Below, piece by piece: positions 11,499-23,561 of a DNA stretch of 64,000 nt. Under the pieces are notes generated by a model. It had not been told where the DNA came from and ran no database searches. It saw only the letters and a list, made by a program, of their open reading frames with translations. Position numbers and translations under genes: made by a program. The first letter of the stretch is position 1. Every line of letters begins with the position of its first letter. This DNA is from Diadema setosum (taxonomy: Eukaryota; Echinodermata; Echinoidea; Diadematoida; Diadematidae), in assembly GCF_964275005.1 (NCBI RefSeq), contig NC_092699.1, positions 18,652,901 through 18,716,900 on the forward strand, given 5' to 3'.

Positions 11499-12034
11499 GC
11501 AACTTTTGTCATAGATATGACCAAAGAGATGAAAGATTAAGATTGGAAGGACAGTGTATGAGGGAAATGGAAAGAAAAGTGATGAAGACATGCTCCACAT
11601 TCAAACTTACTCATACTTTTCTGCTGTAAGAGAAGTTAGAATTTGAAGGATTAGTTTCTCGTGATCTGCACTACTTGAGTTATGCCAATTCTTGATACCT
11701 TTTCAGCCTTTGTTACTCCCTACTGGTTGGACACTGAGCATTGTTCAGCAGACTTTATTGTCATCACCCATAGCTGTTGGTGGCTTTTGCTTACTCGAGC
11801 TCTAACCTTTGCTTTGCATTTGATGTTGGACATGTTATGTTTAACATTATTTCATGATCGCTTTGTTTTTTGTGTATATATCCGTCAAAAGTGCTTGTGG
11901 CAAGTAATGTTATGTTGGGACAGGTATCAATGTACCAGGGCCATTCAGTATTTTTTGTTTGAGCGTGGTTTCCTCTGATCACATGGGCAGTGTTCTATCT
12001 GTAGAGATAGCATACCTCTTCTCACAGCACATCC
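11499..12034 (+). other. MEPCE 3'UTR and downstream sequence
   Basis: No further coding exon is evident. The stretch directly follows the MEPCE stop codon and is probably its 3' untranslated region. I did not find a convincing poly(A) signal close by; an AATAAA lies further down at about 12093, inside the next repeat. Confidence 0.4.
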
Positions 12035-12267
12035 AGGGCTCAACAGTAGTGGTTGCCCAAGCCACTAAAAGTGGACGTTGGTCCACCAAATTTAATAAAA
12101 GGGTATCTTTTGCTGGCCCAATCAGGCAGCTAAGATTCAGAATGGATAGTTACATTTGCTTTTATATTGTGCCACCACGTCTTTTTTTGGCCACCAGAAT
12201 GTCAGATTTTAAACTTCTAGTAGCCCAAATGGGCCACCAACGTAAAAAAGTTGATGTCGAGCCCTGA
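12035..12267. mobile_element. CAGGGCTCRAC-type inverted-repeat element
   Basis: The left end reads CAGGGCTCAACAGTAGTGG and the right end GTTGATGTCGAGCCCTG, so the outer CAGGGCTC / GAGCCCTG is inverted. Inner text such as GGCCCAATCAGGCAGCTAA and AGCCCAAATGGGCCACCAA repeats the same theme. CAGGG ends recall hAT-type elements, but I could not define a clean 8-bp target duplication, so the family is left open. Confidence 0.55.
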
Positions 12268-12737
12268 CATTTAGAATAGACATAGAGAGCTTGTGGGCTC
12301 CCTGTCACTCTACTCTGCCATAAAAACCTGCCTTTCTTTTATCAGTCTGTGCAGTACAGTTTGTAGATGTCTTTAGGCTTTTTAATCTTTTGTTGTTGTT
12401 TTCTGTTTTTCTCAGTATTCTTTTATGGACATGCCAAAGGAGCAACCAAGCTTAGGTCTCTATCACATCACACTTTTCTGCCGCATCACAAAAAACTGTT
12501 TTGAAGGAGAGTAATTCACACAGCTTCTCTTGGAGATATGACTGAAGGAGGAGACAGTTATGTTAATTTCATCATGAATTAATTCTGTGATGCTGCATTG
12601 TAGCCTGTAAGCATTTTGAACAGTACCATCTTCCAGCTTCATGAGGTAGCAGGTTGCATGGTCACCTTGCAACAGGCACTGCTGTTTCCAAGTGAGAAAT
12701 GGTACAAAGATCAATGCACTGCACACCAGGAAAGCAT

Positions 12738-12953
12738 ACTCTAAAACATGATATATTTGCAGCATGAAAATTTCGCGAATTGGAGCTGACGGCCTTTCTC
12801 GCAGCATGAAATTTTTGCGATTTATCACTGGCATCCAATGCATATTGTGTAGGCAAGAACTTTCGCATGCATTTTAATTTCGCGAATGTTGCTGCTCGCG
12901 AAATCCGCGAAATTAGAATGGACGCAAACATTCCTCATTTTACGGTATATTGT
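12738..12953. mobile_element. TTTCGCGAA-rich MITE, copy A
   Basis: This segment matches, in reverse orientation, the one at 62981-63186. Shared words include CATGATATATTTGCAGCATG, TTTTAATTTCGCGAA and GGAATG at the ends. It is rich in Nru-like TCGCGA palindromes and looks non-coding. An open frame on the minus strand is a by-product. Confidence 0.6.
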
Positions 12954-13191
12954 TCATTGTAAAGGGTTGGATGAATTTCACCTGTGTAGTGATTCACCAT
13001 CATGCAGGGAAGTTGGATTACCAGGCATCTATTTTGTGTATGGACACCTATAGCAGCTGTAGAATCGAGACATATCACATTTCAGGCACATAAACTCTTG
13101 AGAGCATTAAAGGTGCACCTGTATTACCAGGTGGTTTGTACTCAATGGGCTGAGTGCTTGTCAGCAAACAAGACTAGGAACTACAGCAATA

Positions 13192-13369
13192 CTGTATAAG
13201 CTGTTATTTTCGCATACATATATTTTTGCGAATGAGGAGGTTGTAGACATTTTCGTGAGATGTTTTTTGCGATATGATATCGAGGCTATCATAAGTGCAC
13301 TGTTATTCTACCGTTCGCTTCACGAAATTTGCAAGAATTAAACCCGTGCAAAAATAATAGCTTGTACAG
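13192..13369. mobile_element. TA-flanked CTGTA...TACAG MITE, copy 2
   Basis: The ends CTGTATAAGCTGTTATTTT and AAAATAATAGCTTGTACAG form an imperfect inverted repeat, with TA on both sides (13190-13191 and 13370-13371). The internal TTCGC/GCGAA words match the other copies of this family. Confidence 0.7.
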
Positions 13370-13375
13370 TACCGG

Positions 13376-16300
13376 AAGGAGTCTCCCATGTTCTTGAAAG
13401 TTCACTCATGTGGGTTGTACCAATTGTTTTTTTCTCTTCTGACCGCAACACCATTGGAAATATCACTCAGGCATGAACTTAAATGTTGTTTGAATGACCG
13501 GCCAATCTATCTGGACATTTTGATTGGCATAAATTCTTTCTCTTTTTTTTTCCCAACTTAATGGAGGGATCTGAAGAGCCACACAGCTCTGGTTTTCACT
13601 TAATCTGTTGTGCTGGTGGCACAACTTCTTCATAATGACATTCACATGCTGAATCTGTTCAGTCAGGTTGTGTTACCTGCTTCAGAGTTTTGATTTCGTT
13701 CGTTGAAATGTTTATTATTTTTTGTTTCCCTGTGGCTTGGAAACAGAGCTCAGTGACCAGTTTTCAGTGTCATTTAGTCATACTACTTTCTTGCCTTGGT
13801 TCAATTTTCATGATACAGAAGTATTTCCACATACTGCTGTCATGCAAAGATGTGAGGAAAAGGAAACAATGGGGCTTAACCCATGGACTTTTATTTTTTA
13901 CACAGCATGTTGCAATGGTCATGATACAGTGTAAAGGAAGTGATGATATCCTTTTATGTGTTGGGGTGTTTTTTTTTATTGAGAGAGAGGGGTGGGGGAG
14001 GGAGGGGGTTTGCACTTGGTCATACAAATAAGTTGGCTTTCTTACAGTCATAAAATTAGACTAATTGATAGTACATGATTACAATGATCTTGCAAATCAC
14101 TGTGGCCGAAATGATTGGCAAGCAATATTTTTCAGTTTTCCCCTGTGGTTAGCAGCATGAAAAAGGTGTCATGCATTTACTGTATGATGTGCAGATAGCT
14201 GTTGACCCATGAACTGTCAGATGTGAAGTACACTGTATGGCATTAAATTTCTTTTGTCTCTGTGCTGTATTACCAGTATTTTTTCTTTGTTTTAGTAGTT
14301 CACAAGTCATTTTGTAAAAGGGAGGCCTATTATGTTATGAAAAGGTTGGAACTGGCTTTTATAATGATTTCATAAGATGGAGCACATTAAATAGCATATA
14401 TTATATGGAGAAAGTAGCATGTTAAATAGAGGGGTCAAAGTGATGTACTTGTTCAGGATGAATTCTTTATATTTATCAATCATAGCTACATCAAAGTCAT
14501 CACACCCATATTCTTTTAGTGAAAATGGAAATTGACTTTCTGCTTTCAAAAGCTGATATACTGACATTTTCAACCTCTCTATAACAAGCTTCTTCTGTAG
14601 TGACTTTACATGGGGGGTTTGCCTTTGCTTGAATGATTATTTTGGAAAGAAAAGTAACATGTAAAATGGCATTTAAGTTACTCCACTGAAAATGGTACAA
14701 TCTTACACATATTTTCTTTTTTTTTTATTTGCTTACTTACCGATTCATTACTTTTTGTGTAAGTTTTTTTTCTCCATAGGGTATCACATACATCTCTGAT
14801 CAGCCAAACAAAGCTAGGCAAACCTCAATTTCAAATGCACTGTTTAATAGTCATTGATGATTTTATTTTTTTTTTTGACACTGTGCATGTGTGTCCATAT
14901 TTACACTGCATGTGTGTTCATATTTCATGTGTACCTTGCTGCTCCAGCAGTACAAATGTAAGTTTGTCATCTTCAAAATTTACAAGTGGCAGAGCAGAAA
15001 TATTTCCATTGACTAGGATGGTCACTATGAACAAAATGCAGACAATATTTGAAAATATCAAGAAGGGCATTGTTGAAAAAGTATTTTTAATATTTCATTC
15101 AAGTTAAAAAGGATGATGTGCAAATGATGAAGATTTAAACTTGTACTTGGTGCAGTTTTGATACCAAACTAAAATCTTTAGAAACTTTTTGAACACTTTT
15201 GTACTATGTGCTGCCAAACAGTGACCAAAACATTGTATTATGCAAAGATGTTCACGGCAAAAATGGAAATGTTTCTCAATGCCAGTATGCTGTATATGTT
15301 TGTTCATGTATGTTTCCTGATATCTGCCATAAAGTGAAAAGTACTTTATGCTTTGGAAAGTGCGAGAAACAAATTTTGTCATTTTAATCCTTCTGAAATG
15401 AGTATTAAATGTTCTTCAGCATTAACATCATTCCAACTGTGCATTGTGCACTTTCCTGAGAAGACTTAAATTTTGTCTGTTCTTCTCTGGAATTAAGCAA
15501 ACAAAAGTTTGCGAGAGTCCAGTTGAGATATTTTTAAGTGGCACAAAACGAGCATCAGGAACTTGAAGCACGGCGATCACATACCATATTTGTACAATGT
15601 AAATCTGTCCTGGTTGATTCTACAGTGTTTTAGACCCTAGGACTTCAATATCGAGTGACGATCTGTCACTTCTCTGCTTTAGTGCAGTAATAGTTTGAAA
15701 AAAATGCTTGTCATGAATCTGTTAAATGCCTTCCAAATTATAGCTCATTGTTCATTACACTGAGTGGTTAACCATTTCATTGGTGCAAATGAAAGGGTAA
15801 GTGTGGAACAGATCCAAATATACAAAGTTTCAGCCACAGAATTCAGTACATAACATTGTGAGGCATTAACGAGGGGGTAGTTTACAAAAACTGCCGGAAA
15901 AAAGTGAACACTGCAAGCCTTTGTCTTGTTTCACAACCCTTCCCTGCCAAATTCTCTTGATTAAGTGTGTCAGTGGACAAAGACACAATGTTGAGAATGT
16001 GTTCAAAATTCCCATATGAAATATTTGTGCAGTAGATGCAATAAGTGTACATGTATCTGTTCTCACAGATGAAATTAATGTGCTGAAATGCTTAGGGAAA
16101 CTAATGTGTACAATCCATCTCGATTTACTTTATTTTCCTTTTTTTTTCACTGTTTACGAAATGAAGAATATGTCATGGTTATTTGAATACTACAAGTATT
16201 ACTGAGAGTTGGGTAGTCCACAACTTATCTGCTCCCCGTGTTCATGAAATGACATTTGAAATAAGTTTTTGCCCAAATGTGATGGAATGATTTGCATTAA

Positions 16301-16807
16301 AGTGTTATTTTGCAATAAAAGAAGAGAAAAACCAGGACTCTACACATTAGCCTTTTCCAGAAATATGATATCCTGATCTGCAGGGAGTGGTGTCAGATGT
16401 GATTATCAGTCACTTAGAAATTGAGAGGATGTATGCAGAAATGGTGTCTGTCTGTCTGATTGTTTTAGGCAAGTGTAAGAAAAATGTTTCCAGATGTTGA
16501 AGTAGGTTGTTGTTACAATGTTCTTACTGCACTGGAACCGTGCTACGAGTAACCTCTAATATAAATATTCCATTGACAACAAGTCAAAAAATATAATCAA
16601 CCATGCACACGTCACACCTATTTTCGACTTTGTAGTAAGCACTGACTTCATCAACATTCAACTTAACATGGTGTAAATAGTGCACTCTTCTACAACCTAT
16701 TTCAGTTCAGGAATTACATGCAGTTTTGACTTTGGCAATAATTCCACATAACTAACTAGACTTTGTACAGCTTAATCCTGAGCACAAAGTGTGTTACTCC
16801 TATGATA
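13376..16807. other. non-coding stretch, no supported gene
   Basis: Many short open frames are present but none has both splice context and a recognisable protein. A minus-strand segment at about 13540-13640 (around VIMKKLCHQHNRLSENQS) and a plus-strand segment after the acceptor at 14780 look mildly protein-like but stand alone. A GA-rich patch lies at 13980-14010. Confidence 0.35.
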
Positions 16808-17019
16808 CTGTAAAAGTGGAAATTCTTGCAGTTTTTGAAATTTTGTAGGCAATTCGTGCAGCCAGAAACTAGAATAAAATAAAAGCATGGGAATATGTTT
16901 GCTTGCAATATGTTCCAGTTGTTCATGTCTTGATTCCGCAGAAGTAAAAACACTCAAAACTCGTCTTACCAACCCAAGCACGAAAAAAATTTCTCGGGCG
17001 AAAATATCCACTTTTACAG
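16808..17019. mobile_element. TA-flanked CTGTA...TACAG MITE, copy 3
   Basis: The ends CTGTAAAAGTGGAAATTCTT and ATATCCACTTTTACAG are inverted, with TA at 16806-16807 and 17020-17021. The interior is partly decayed but still aligns with the copies at 47416 and 57016 (for example TTGATTCCGC and GGGCGAAAATATCC). Confidence 0.75.
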
Positions 17020-17021
17020 TA

Positions 17022-19060
17022 CTGTACATGGACAGAGGGAGGGGATGGGAGGGGGAGGAAGAAGAACGTATTGGCATCAATTTGTTTAGCTGGCTATAAA
17101 ACCACTGGGGATAGACAATTCTTTGGTCCTGATCATTCAACTTCATTTATTCACACTTGCAACAGAAAGAAAAAAATTGACTTAGAAAGTGTGTGGCAAA
17201 TACACGTATTTGTATTCATAATGCAAAATATCAATGCATTACTGCAACTCTAACCTCAATCCCTGTTAAGACAATAATCTTGGGGATTAACACTTAATCA
17301 TGTGGAAATGCTACAGCACATGATCACACATTTCTCTTGTCATTTTTTGTGCTGTTCTTTGTCATCACAAATACATGTAGGTGTGTAATCTAACAGAGAG
17401 AAAAGCATACTGACAGAATTGCTTCAATTCTTCGTAGTTATATTCAGTGTTGGAGAGATATCTCTCTCCTGTGCCGTACCATCACTAACATGTTATAGGA
17501 TGTGATCATTACTGTTATGATGAATAAAGTAACTTCAACAAGAATTGCTTTTATCATAACAATGATAAAAAGTATAATGATCGTAATAGTCACATTTATC
17601 ATAATTATGATATCAATAATATTGATATTTATAACAACATTCTAACAAACATACAACCAGTACAAACTGTAAATTTCCTAAACTTCAATTTGCGGAGTAG
17701 GTAATCATACACTACAGTGATATGATGACTGCTATACATGCATATTTCCAAGACCGAACATGTAGATGTGAATGAGAGGCAAACTCAAGTCCCTTAATAC
17801 ATATACAGTGTACCAAGGAGGTACCATGGAAGCTTGAGTTACGGCTCGCAAAGTACCTCACTGCTTATACCAGTACTTAAATCCACCTTCTTATACATGT
17901 GGATTGCGTGAATGCAGCAATACTAGTAGAACACGTCAGTGAAAGTTTGGGGAAAATCGCACAATCCGTTCAAAAGTTATGAATTTTCAAAGTATTTGTG
18001 CAGTCACTGTTGGATGAGAAAACTACAACAGTGTATGATGTCACATGCGTAGAACAATATAACAAAAATGAAAAAAGAATTTCACAAAATTTAACTTCTT
18101 ATGAAAAGTGCACAATTTCCTCGACTTGTCAGTGACATATGTTGGGGTAATATTATTTCCCTTGCCTTCTGAAAGAGGGAAGTCAAGTGTTCTTTTATTA
18201 TGCTTGTGAACTTGTGAACAGATTGTGTGATTTTCCTCAAACTCTCACTGATGTGTTGTACTAATATTGCTGCATTCACTCAATCCACATGTCTATGAAA
18301 GTGGTCTTGGCCTTTATTTGACCCTGACACTGAAAAGGGGTAAAAGGATTATTATTACTGGAAGTATATCCATGTTGATTTTGATTCATCCAGGCATTAT
18401 GATAACAACACTTAATTAAATCTGTTCCACTGGACTTATGAAAATCACAAATTACTCTTCTCTTCATGATAATAACAAAATTCTTCTCTGGGTGATTTTC
18501 ACAAGTAAGTCCAATTAAGGGATCACATGTTATGTATACAAGCAGCAAGATCAGAAGCAGACCTGCAGGAATTGTAGTGACTAATCCATCAATTCCTTTT
18601 AGTTTTAGCCCAATCTTACTACAAAGTAAGAAGAGTTAGGTCATGCAGCTCCTTCATCCTTGATCTGTCTTAATTCTGCTCGAAATAAAAGCGTACCTGA
18701 GATGATGACATTTGTGTGGATTAAATAAAATGACAGTAACACAAAGGTTGCAATTCAAGTGATTATAAAACGTAAAAAGAAAAAAAAAAAATAACACCTC
18801 AGAGCAGCAGCAGAATACACCTGACCATGAATCATTGTAATTCCACATACGCATTGCAGAAGAATTGCAGTTTTGTTTAGCATGGGCATGCATGAACACA
18901 CCACCAAACAAATTTTGCCAAATTAATATTGAGCTTGCTGAACAGATTCATCTGATTGGAATGTCAACTGGATAAAAGTTCATTTTGTCACAATCAGTGA
19001 CAACATGGCCAATGAAAATCACCGCATCTACTGGAGGAAGTGTTCCATCCTAGCCAGAGA
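17022..19060. other. non-coding stretch
   Basis: AT-rich sequence without a supported gene. It contains an ATGATAAT-rich patch around 17530-17630 made of short ATAAT/ATTAT words. Confidence 0.35.
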
Positions 19061-19066
19061 TTCTGA

Positions 19067-19097
<31 letters not shown>

Positions 19098-19219
19098 CAA
19101 AACAAAACAAAACAAAACAAAACAAAACAAAACAAAACAAAACAAAACAAAACAAAACAAAACAAAACAAAACAAAACAAAACAAAACAAAACAAAACAA
19201 AACAAAACAAAACAAAACT
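19067..19219. repeat. (AAAAC)n microsatellite
   Basis: About 30 near-perfect copies of the pentanucleotide AAAAC lie directly against the left end of the Helentron-like element at 19219. All six frames are open through it, which creates false peptides of Asn-Lys-Thr-Lys-Gln or Phe-Val-Leu-Phe-Cys. Confidence 0.97.
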
Positions 19220-20079
19220 AGAAATGTCGCTACAGCGACTGGTTATACCCCCGCTAAACAACATTTCATAAGCTTTGGTCAAAACAACATTTCATAAGCT
19301 TTGGTCAAAAAACTGAGGAAGTAGTTAAATCCGCAAGATCTTTCCTTGATCTTCTGCCATTGATATGCTGTTACCATGGCAACGTACTTTCGGGTACTGT
19401 CGAAAAATGCGTCTTGCACATCTACAACCCAAGGCACACATCTGTACCAAGTTTCATGGAAATTGGGCAAAAACTGAGGAAGTAGTTTGCAACACAAAAT
19501 TTTCCATCATTTTGGCTCATAATATGTGAGCTGTTACCATGGCAACATACTTTTTGTCACTGTCAAGAAATGTGTCATGCTGACCTATATCCTAAGACAA
19601 ACATTCAATATGAATTCCATGAGAATTGGAAGAACACTGATGAAGCAGTTTTGCCATGAAGCATTTTGCCCTATTTTTTACCAATAACATGCCGTTACCA
19701 TGGCAACGCACTTTTTGCCACTGCGGAAATATGTGTCTTGCACATTAACATATTCAGATGAACATCTGTACCTAATTTCATAAAAATTGATCAAAAACTG
19801 TGGGAGGAGTTCGCGACGCAAGATTTGTACCCATTTTTGCCCATAATATGCCGTTACCATGGCAACGTACTTTTGGGTACTGTCAAAAAATACGTCTTGC
19901 ACATCTACAACCCAAGGCACACATCTGTGCCAAGTTTTATGGGAATCGGTTGAAAACTGAGGAAGTAGTTCGCAACGCAAGATTTGCAACGGACCGACCG
20001 CCCGACCGACCGCCCGACCGCCCGACTGTCCGCTGATTCCTATATACCCCCTTCAAACTTCGTTTGGCGGGGGTATAAC
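19219..20079 (+). mobile_element. Helentron/pearl-like element with four X-box-bearing 161-bp units
   Basis: The left end reads TAGAAATGTCGCTACAGCGAC then GGTTATACCCCCGC. The right end reads TATACCCCCTTC...GGCGGGGGTATAAC, a strong terminal hairpin, preceded by a short GACCGACCGCCC-type run. The core is four diverged units with centres 159-163 bp apart, each holding GTTACCATGGCAAC at 19370, 19533, 19694 and 19853. Satellite core plus terminal hairpin matches pearl-type non-autonomous Helentrons known from bivalves and other marine animals. The left end is shared with the element at 5103-6200. There is no protein-coding capacity. Confidence 0.7.
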
Positions 20080-22035
20080 AAAACCTCACGATGGATAAGG
20101 GAACCCATCCACATTCGCAAACAACAAGGACAAATTTTCAACCAAGACCTGGGGCAATACTAACTTTCCTCAATATACAATCCCATTCTCTCAGATCGGC
20201 GAGTGCCATGCAGCTACATCATCTAGTGGGAAGACTCTCTCACAGCGTTTGATCTGAAGAAGCCTACAGATCCAGTAGGTGAAAGTATAATCAAACAGGT
20301 ACTACAGTGTATAAGTAATTTGCAACTGATTGTGACAAAATGAACTTTTATCCACTTAATGTTAAGCACATCACACGTACAAGAACTGGCAAATGTTGTG
20401 GCTTAGTTTATATGGCAAGACAGAAAAACAATCCTCTATAATAGCACCATGTCATTTCAAGAATTCTCCTCTACTCGGCAATTACAGCTGGAATGAAAAG
20501 AATATACATGTACAATAGCATTATATCACAGAAACATTTCAAAGGCAAGAAAATATTTCTTCACACAACACAATTTCCCAAATCAAAAGCAGTACAAAAA
20601 ACAAAAAATGAATGCACACTGATGTTCACATCAGTTTGCTTATCAATATACATGTACTCAGAAGGTGGTGTGAAAGTGTCTATGTTATGTTGATACCACA
20701 TAACCTATTTACACATGTTAATATTTGAATTGTCAAGCATATGCAATGAAGGACAGGAAGAAATCTTCTTCTACAACCTGAAGCTTAAAATCTAACCACT
20801 AAATAAGCAATGAAATTAACTAAATTCTGCACATATGGTATGAAATAATTACAGTTTTACAAACCCTTCTAGAGGATTTTACCATATCAGTCCTTTTTAC
20901 ATTCTACAGAAAACAAAACAAAACAAAACAAAAATCAACAAACAAACAAACAGGCACACATATAAACCCACACTTCATGTGCTGTACCTGTCTGGGATAC
21001 AAACTTTTAGAAGTATCCAATGGTATATCATACAATAATTTGTACATGTACATTGTACACCATATAGCATCATACACTTGAAAAAGGCTGCATAGAATTG
21101 ATGCTTCATAAATATCCAAAGCACGGGTGTAACGAATGGCAAGAGTGTTACATCAGAATTCGTTCACTGGACAAATGTGTGGAATGGCTTAAAGTCAATA
21201 CACATTTCTCCCAGACATAAAAATCATGACTGGTGTAAAAACAAGCATCACTGGGTGATTGTATATATTACAACAGGATAGGTTAAATGTACGGCAGCAA
21301 GAACGGTTGAAGGCAAGTTAAGTTTTATCCAGCCTCTTTGACACACACATTGATTATGATACTCCTTCCACTTCATTGGTTCACATCCAGCATGCATACA
21401 TGCGGCAATCTCTAACCTTCTGAAAGATAAGGTAACAGAAGTTTCCAACAACTCTGCTGTGAAATGTTTTGCATGCAACTTTAATGATGCAATGTATTAC
21501 AAAGATTTGTGAACAAGTGCATTTTTACAGAAACATATTCCAACCTCCTGTCTGGACCTCGTAGCAAACTGGAGACTTTCAGTCTATTACAGGGCAAACT
21601 GAGCCCTGGAAACTCTAGGGATAAAGGTACTCCCTGGTGCTATCTTAGCCTCATTTTTAACATATATGACAAAACTAATATTGAAAGGGAGAAAGCTTTG
21701 GTAACTTTCAGCAAGACAAAATGCATCTTTAAGCTGGAGACACAGAGTCAGACTGGGAGAAAGTCAAACTCAGGTGGGAGAGTGGAAGGTTTTGAGAAAA
21801 TCTTGAGATTTGCCACTGAAAGCAGGAGAAATGTCTCTGAAGTTTCTCTCTACACATCAACATAAACATATAATCAGTACAGGTGAAAATACTAACTAGT
21901 GTTCTAATTTCAGCTTATGTATACTGACAGTGTGAATTCAGTGAACCTACTTAGGCACATACTAGCTCCAGCAATAGTGCAAAGCACAGTCTCAAGTAGG
22001 CATCTCCTATGAGACCTTCTCATCAAAACATTTCA
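20080..22035. other. non-coding stretch
   Basis: No supported gene. A 118-codon plus-strand frame at 21509-21865 lies in sequence that resembles the TIR element at 53026-53328 (shared GGAGACACAGAGYCAG and GGGAGAAA words), so I read this part as an older, eroded copy of that element rather than a gene. Confidence 0.4.
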
Positions 22036-22128
22036 TTAACCCGTTGAGGACGGACTGATTTTGCTACAACATGCACTTCCCACAGACACTTGCACGAGTA
22101 TACTTGGCACTCGTCCTCAATGAGTTAA
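22036..22128. mobile_element. 93-bp TTAA-flanked MITE, copy 1
   Basis: TTAACCCGTTGAGGACGGAC at the left pairs with CTCGTCCTCAATGAGTTAA at the right. TTAA at both ends is the piggyBac-type target signature. The middle holds TTTTGCTACAACATGC and a GAGTATACTTGG block shared with three further copies at 32452, 51902 and 56988. Confidence 0.85.
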
Positions 22129-23561
22129 GAGGCAAAATACTTGTCCCATTTGAAATCATATCTCTTGAGTGGCAATTCAGATGAATAATTGGGGATTTTC
22201 TTCCAATTATATCATGTTCACTTAATGAAATAGATCAGAGATTTGAGTAAGAAAGACTTCTTAAAGTGGAATATTACTATCTTTCATCACTTCTCCTACA
22301 ATGACATGAATTCACCTGTCATGACATTAGCTTAATTTGTTAAGTACTGTTCAAGTGTTCACTACTTTCAATATGAAATGATTACGCAAAATATGCTTTT
22401 TCTGACATTTGTGTGAAAGTACTGATGTCTTTCTTGAAGTTTGTGTACAATAATGTTATAAATGTACATAAATGTACTTTAACCTGATCAGTCTTTTCAA
22501 GAATCATTTCAGTATTTGAATCTAGACAGAAATGTGTGATAAAATTTTACAATATGTTTGTTCTCCATACTACCAGGGAGGTGGACTTCTGCCTCCCTGA
22601 TACTACTACACACATAATGAATTGAGCAATGCAGTGATCTCTACTGCTTTTCATTTCAGTGATATTTTTACTCAAGATGCTGTCTGGTATTTTTTTTTTC
22701 CATTGCTGAGGCTGCTGGAAAAGACATGTCCTGTAGTACTAAAATATTGATAACCCCTCTCAATTATTCATTACACATATGCAGTTCAAAAATGGCATCG
22801 CAATATTGTTTATGTAGCCATGTTGGAATGTTTTTGTATCCTAAAGAGAAACACATTATGTTCATGTTGACCTGCTTCTCTTTCTAATATGAGCTACTAC
22901 AGTGTACATGATTTCACTGAGATGTGACCTGACACCACAAAACTCTGACAAAGTAAAAAATGACATTGATTTTTAAATTATGGTAATTATGAATTCTCCA
23001 GACTCTATGATTTCCAGTGATACATAATATATACATGTACAAGTACTTCATTTCCAGGACCCAACCATAAAAATGGCAAGATTGCAGGCCACACAAATTT
23101 GGCTTTGATGTTGAGATGCAGTTATTAGGCATTCAAGTATGTAAAGATCAACTAAAACTCACATCTAAAGGGAGATTGTTCAGCATTTAGTTTGACACAA
23201 ATATAAATCTTTTATTTTTCATCTAAAGTACCCTATTCCAAATTTTCACAGCCATACTGATTGCGACTGTATCATGGTAACATGGAGACAAGTTGCATAT
23301 AAAATGATTCACTCTGAAAAATGACAAAATGAGAGCTATAACCCTGTTTTCTGTGTGATACAATCGTACTACCATGGTGAAGTTTCTACATTAGTGCTGT
23401 CACATAATTTTCCCATTCATTCCACTCAAGTTTAATCTGTGCAACATCTTGTGCTTTTCCATTTCATTCTTGGAGAAAGTATAACTTCCCTTGAAGTTGG
23501 CATTTTCCTCTTAGAGGGTAAGCTGAAATGAGTCTATGGGTTCCTAACCCATCATCAATAT

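Noticed and set aside
12421-12513. A 32-codon open segment after a strong TTTTTCTCAG acceptor
   Set aside because: It is isolated, has no upstream donor in a matching gene and no family similarity. It may be an alternative terminal exon but there is no further support.
14780-14858. A 25-codon open segment after a TTTTCTCCATAG acceptor
   Set aside because: Too short and isolated to call a coding exon.
19005-19282. Open frames of 70-90 codons on both strands with repeating NKTKQ or FVLFC peptides
   Set aside because: They come from the (AAAAC)n microsatellite, which is open in all frames.
21509-21865. A 118-codon open frame
   Set aside because: Composition and shared words with 53026-53328 suggest an eroded transposon; no protein family is recognised.
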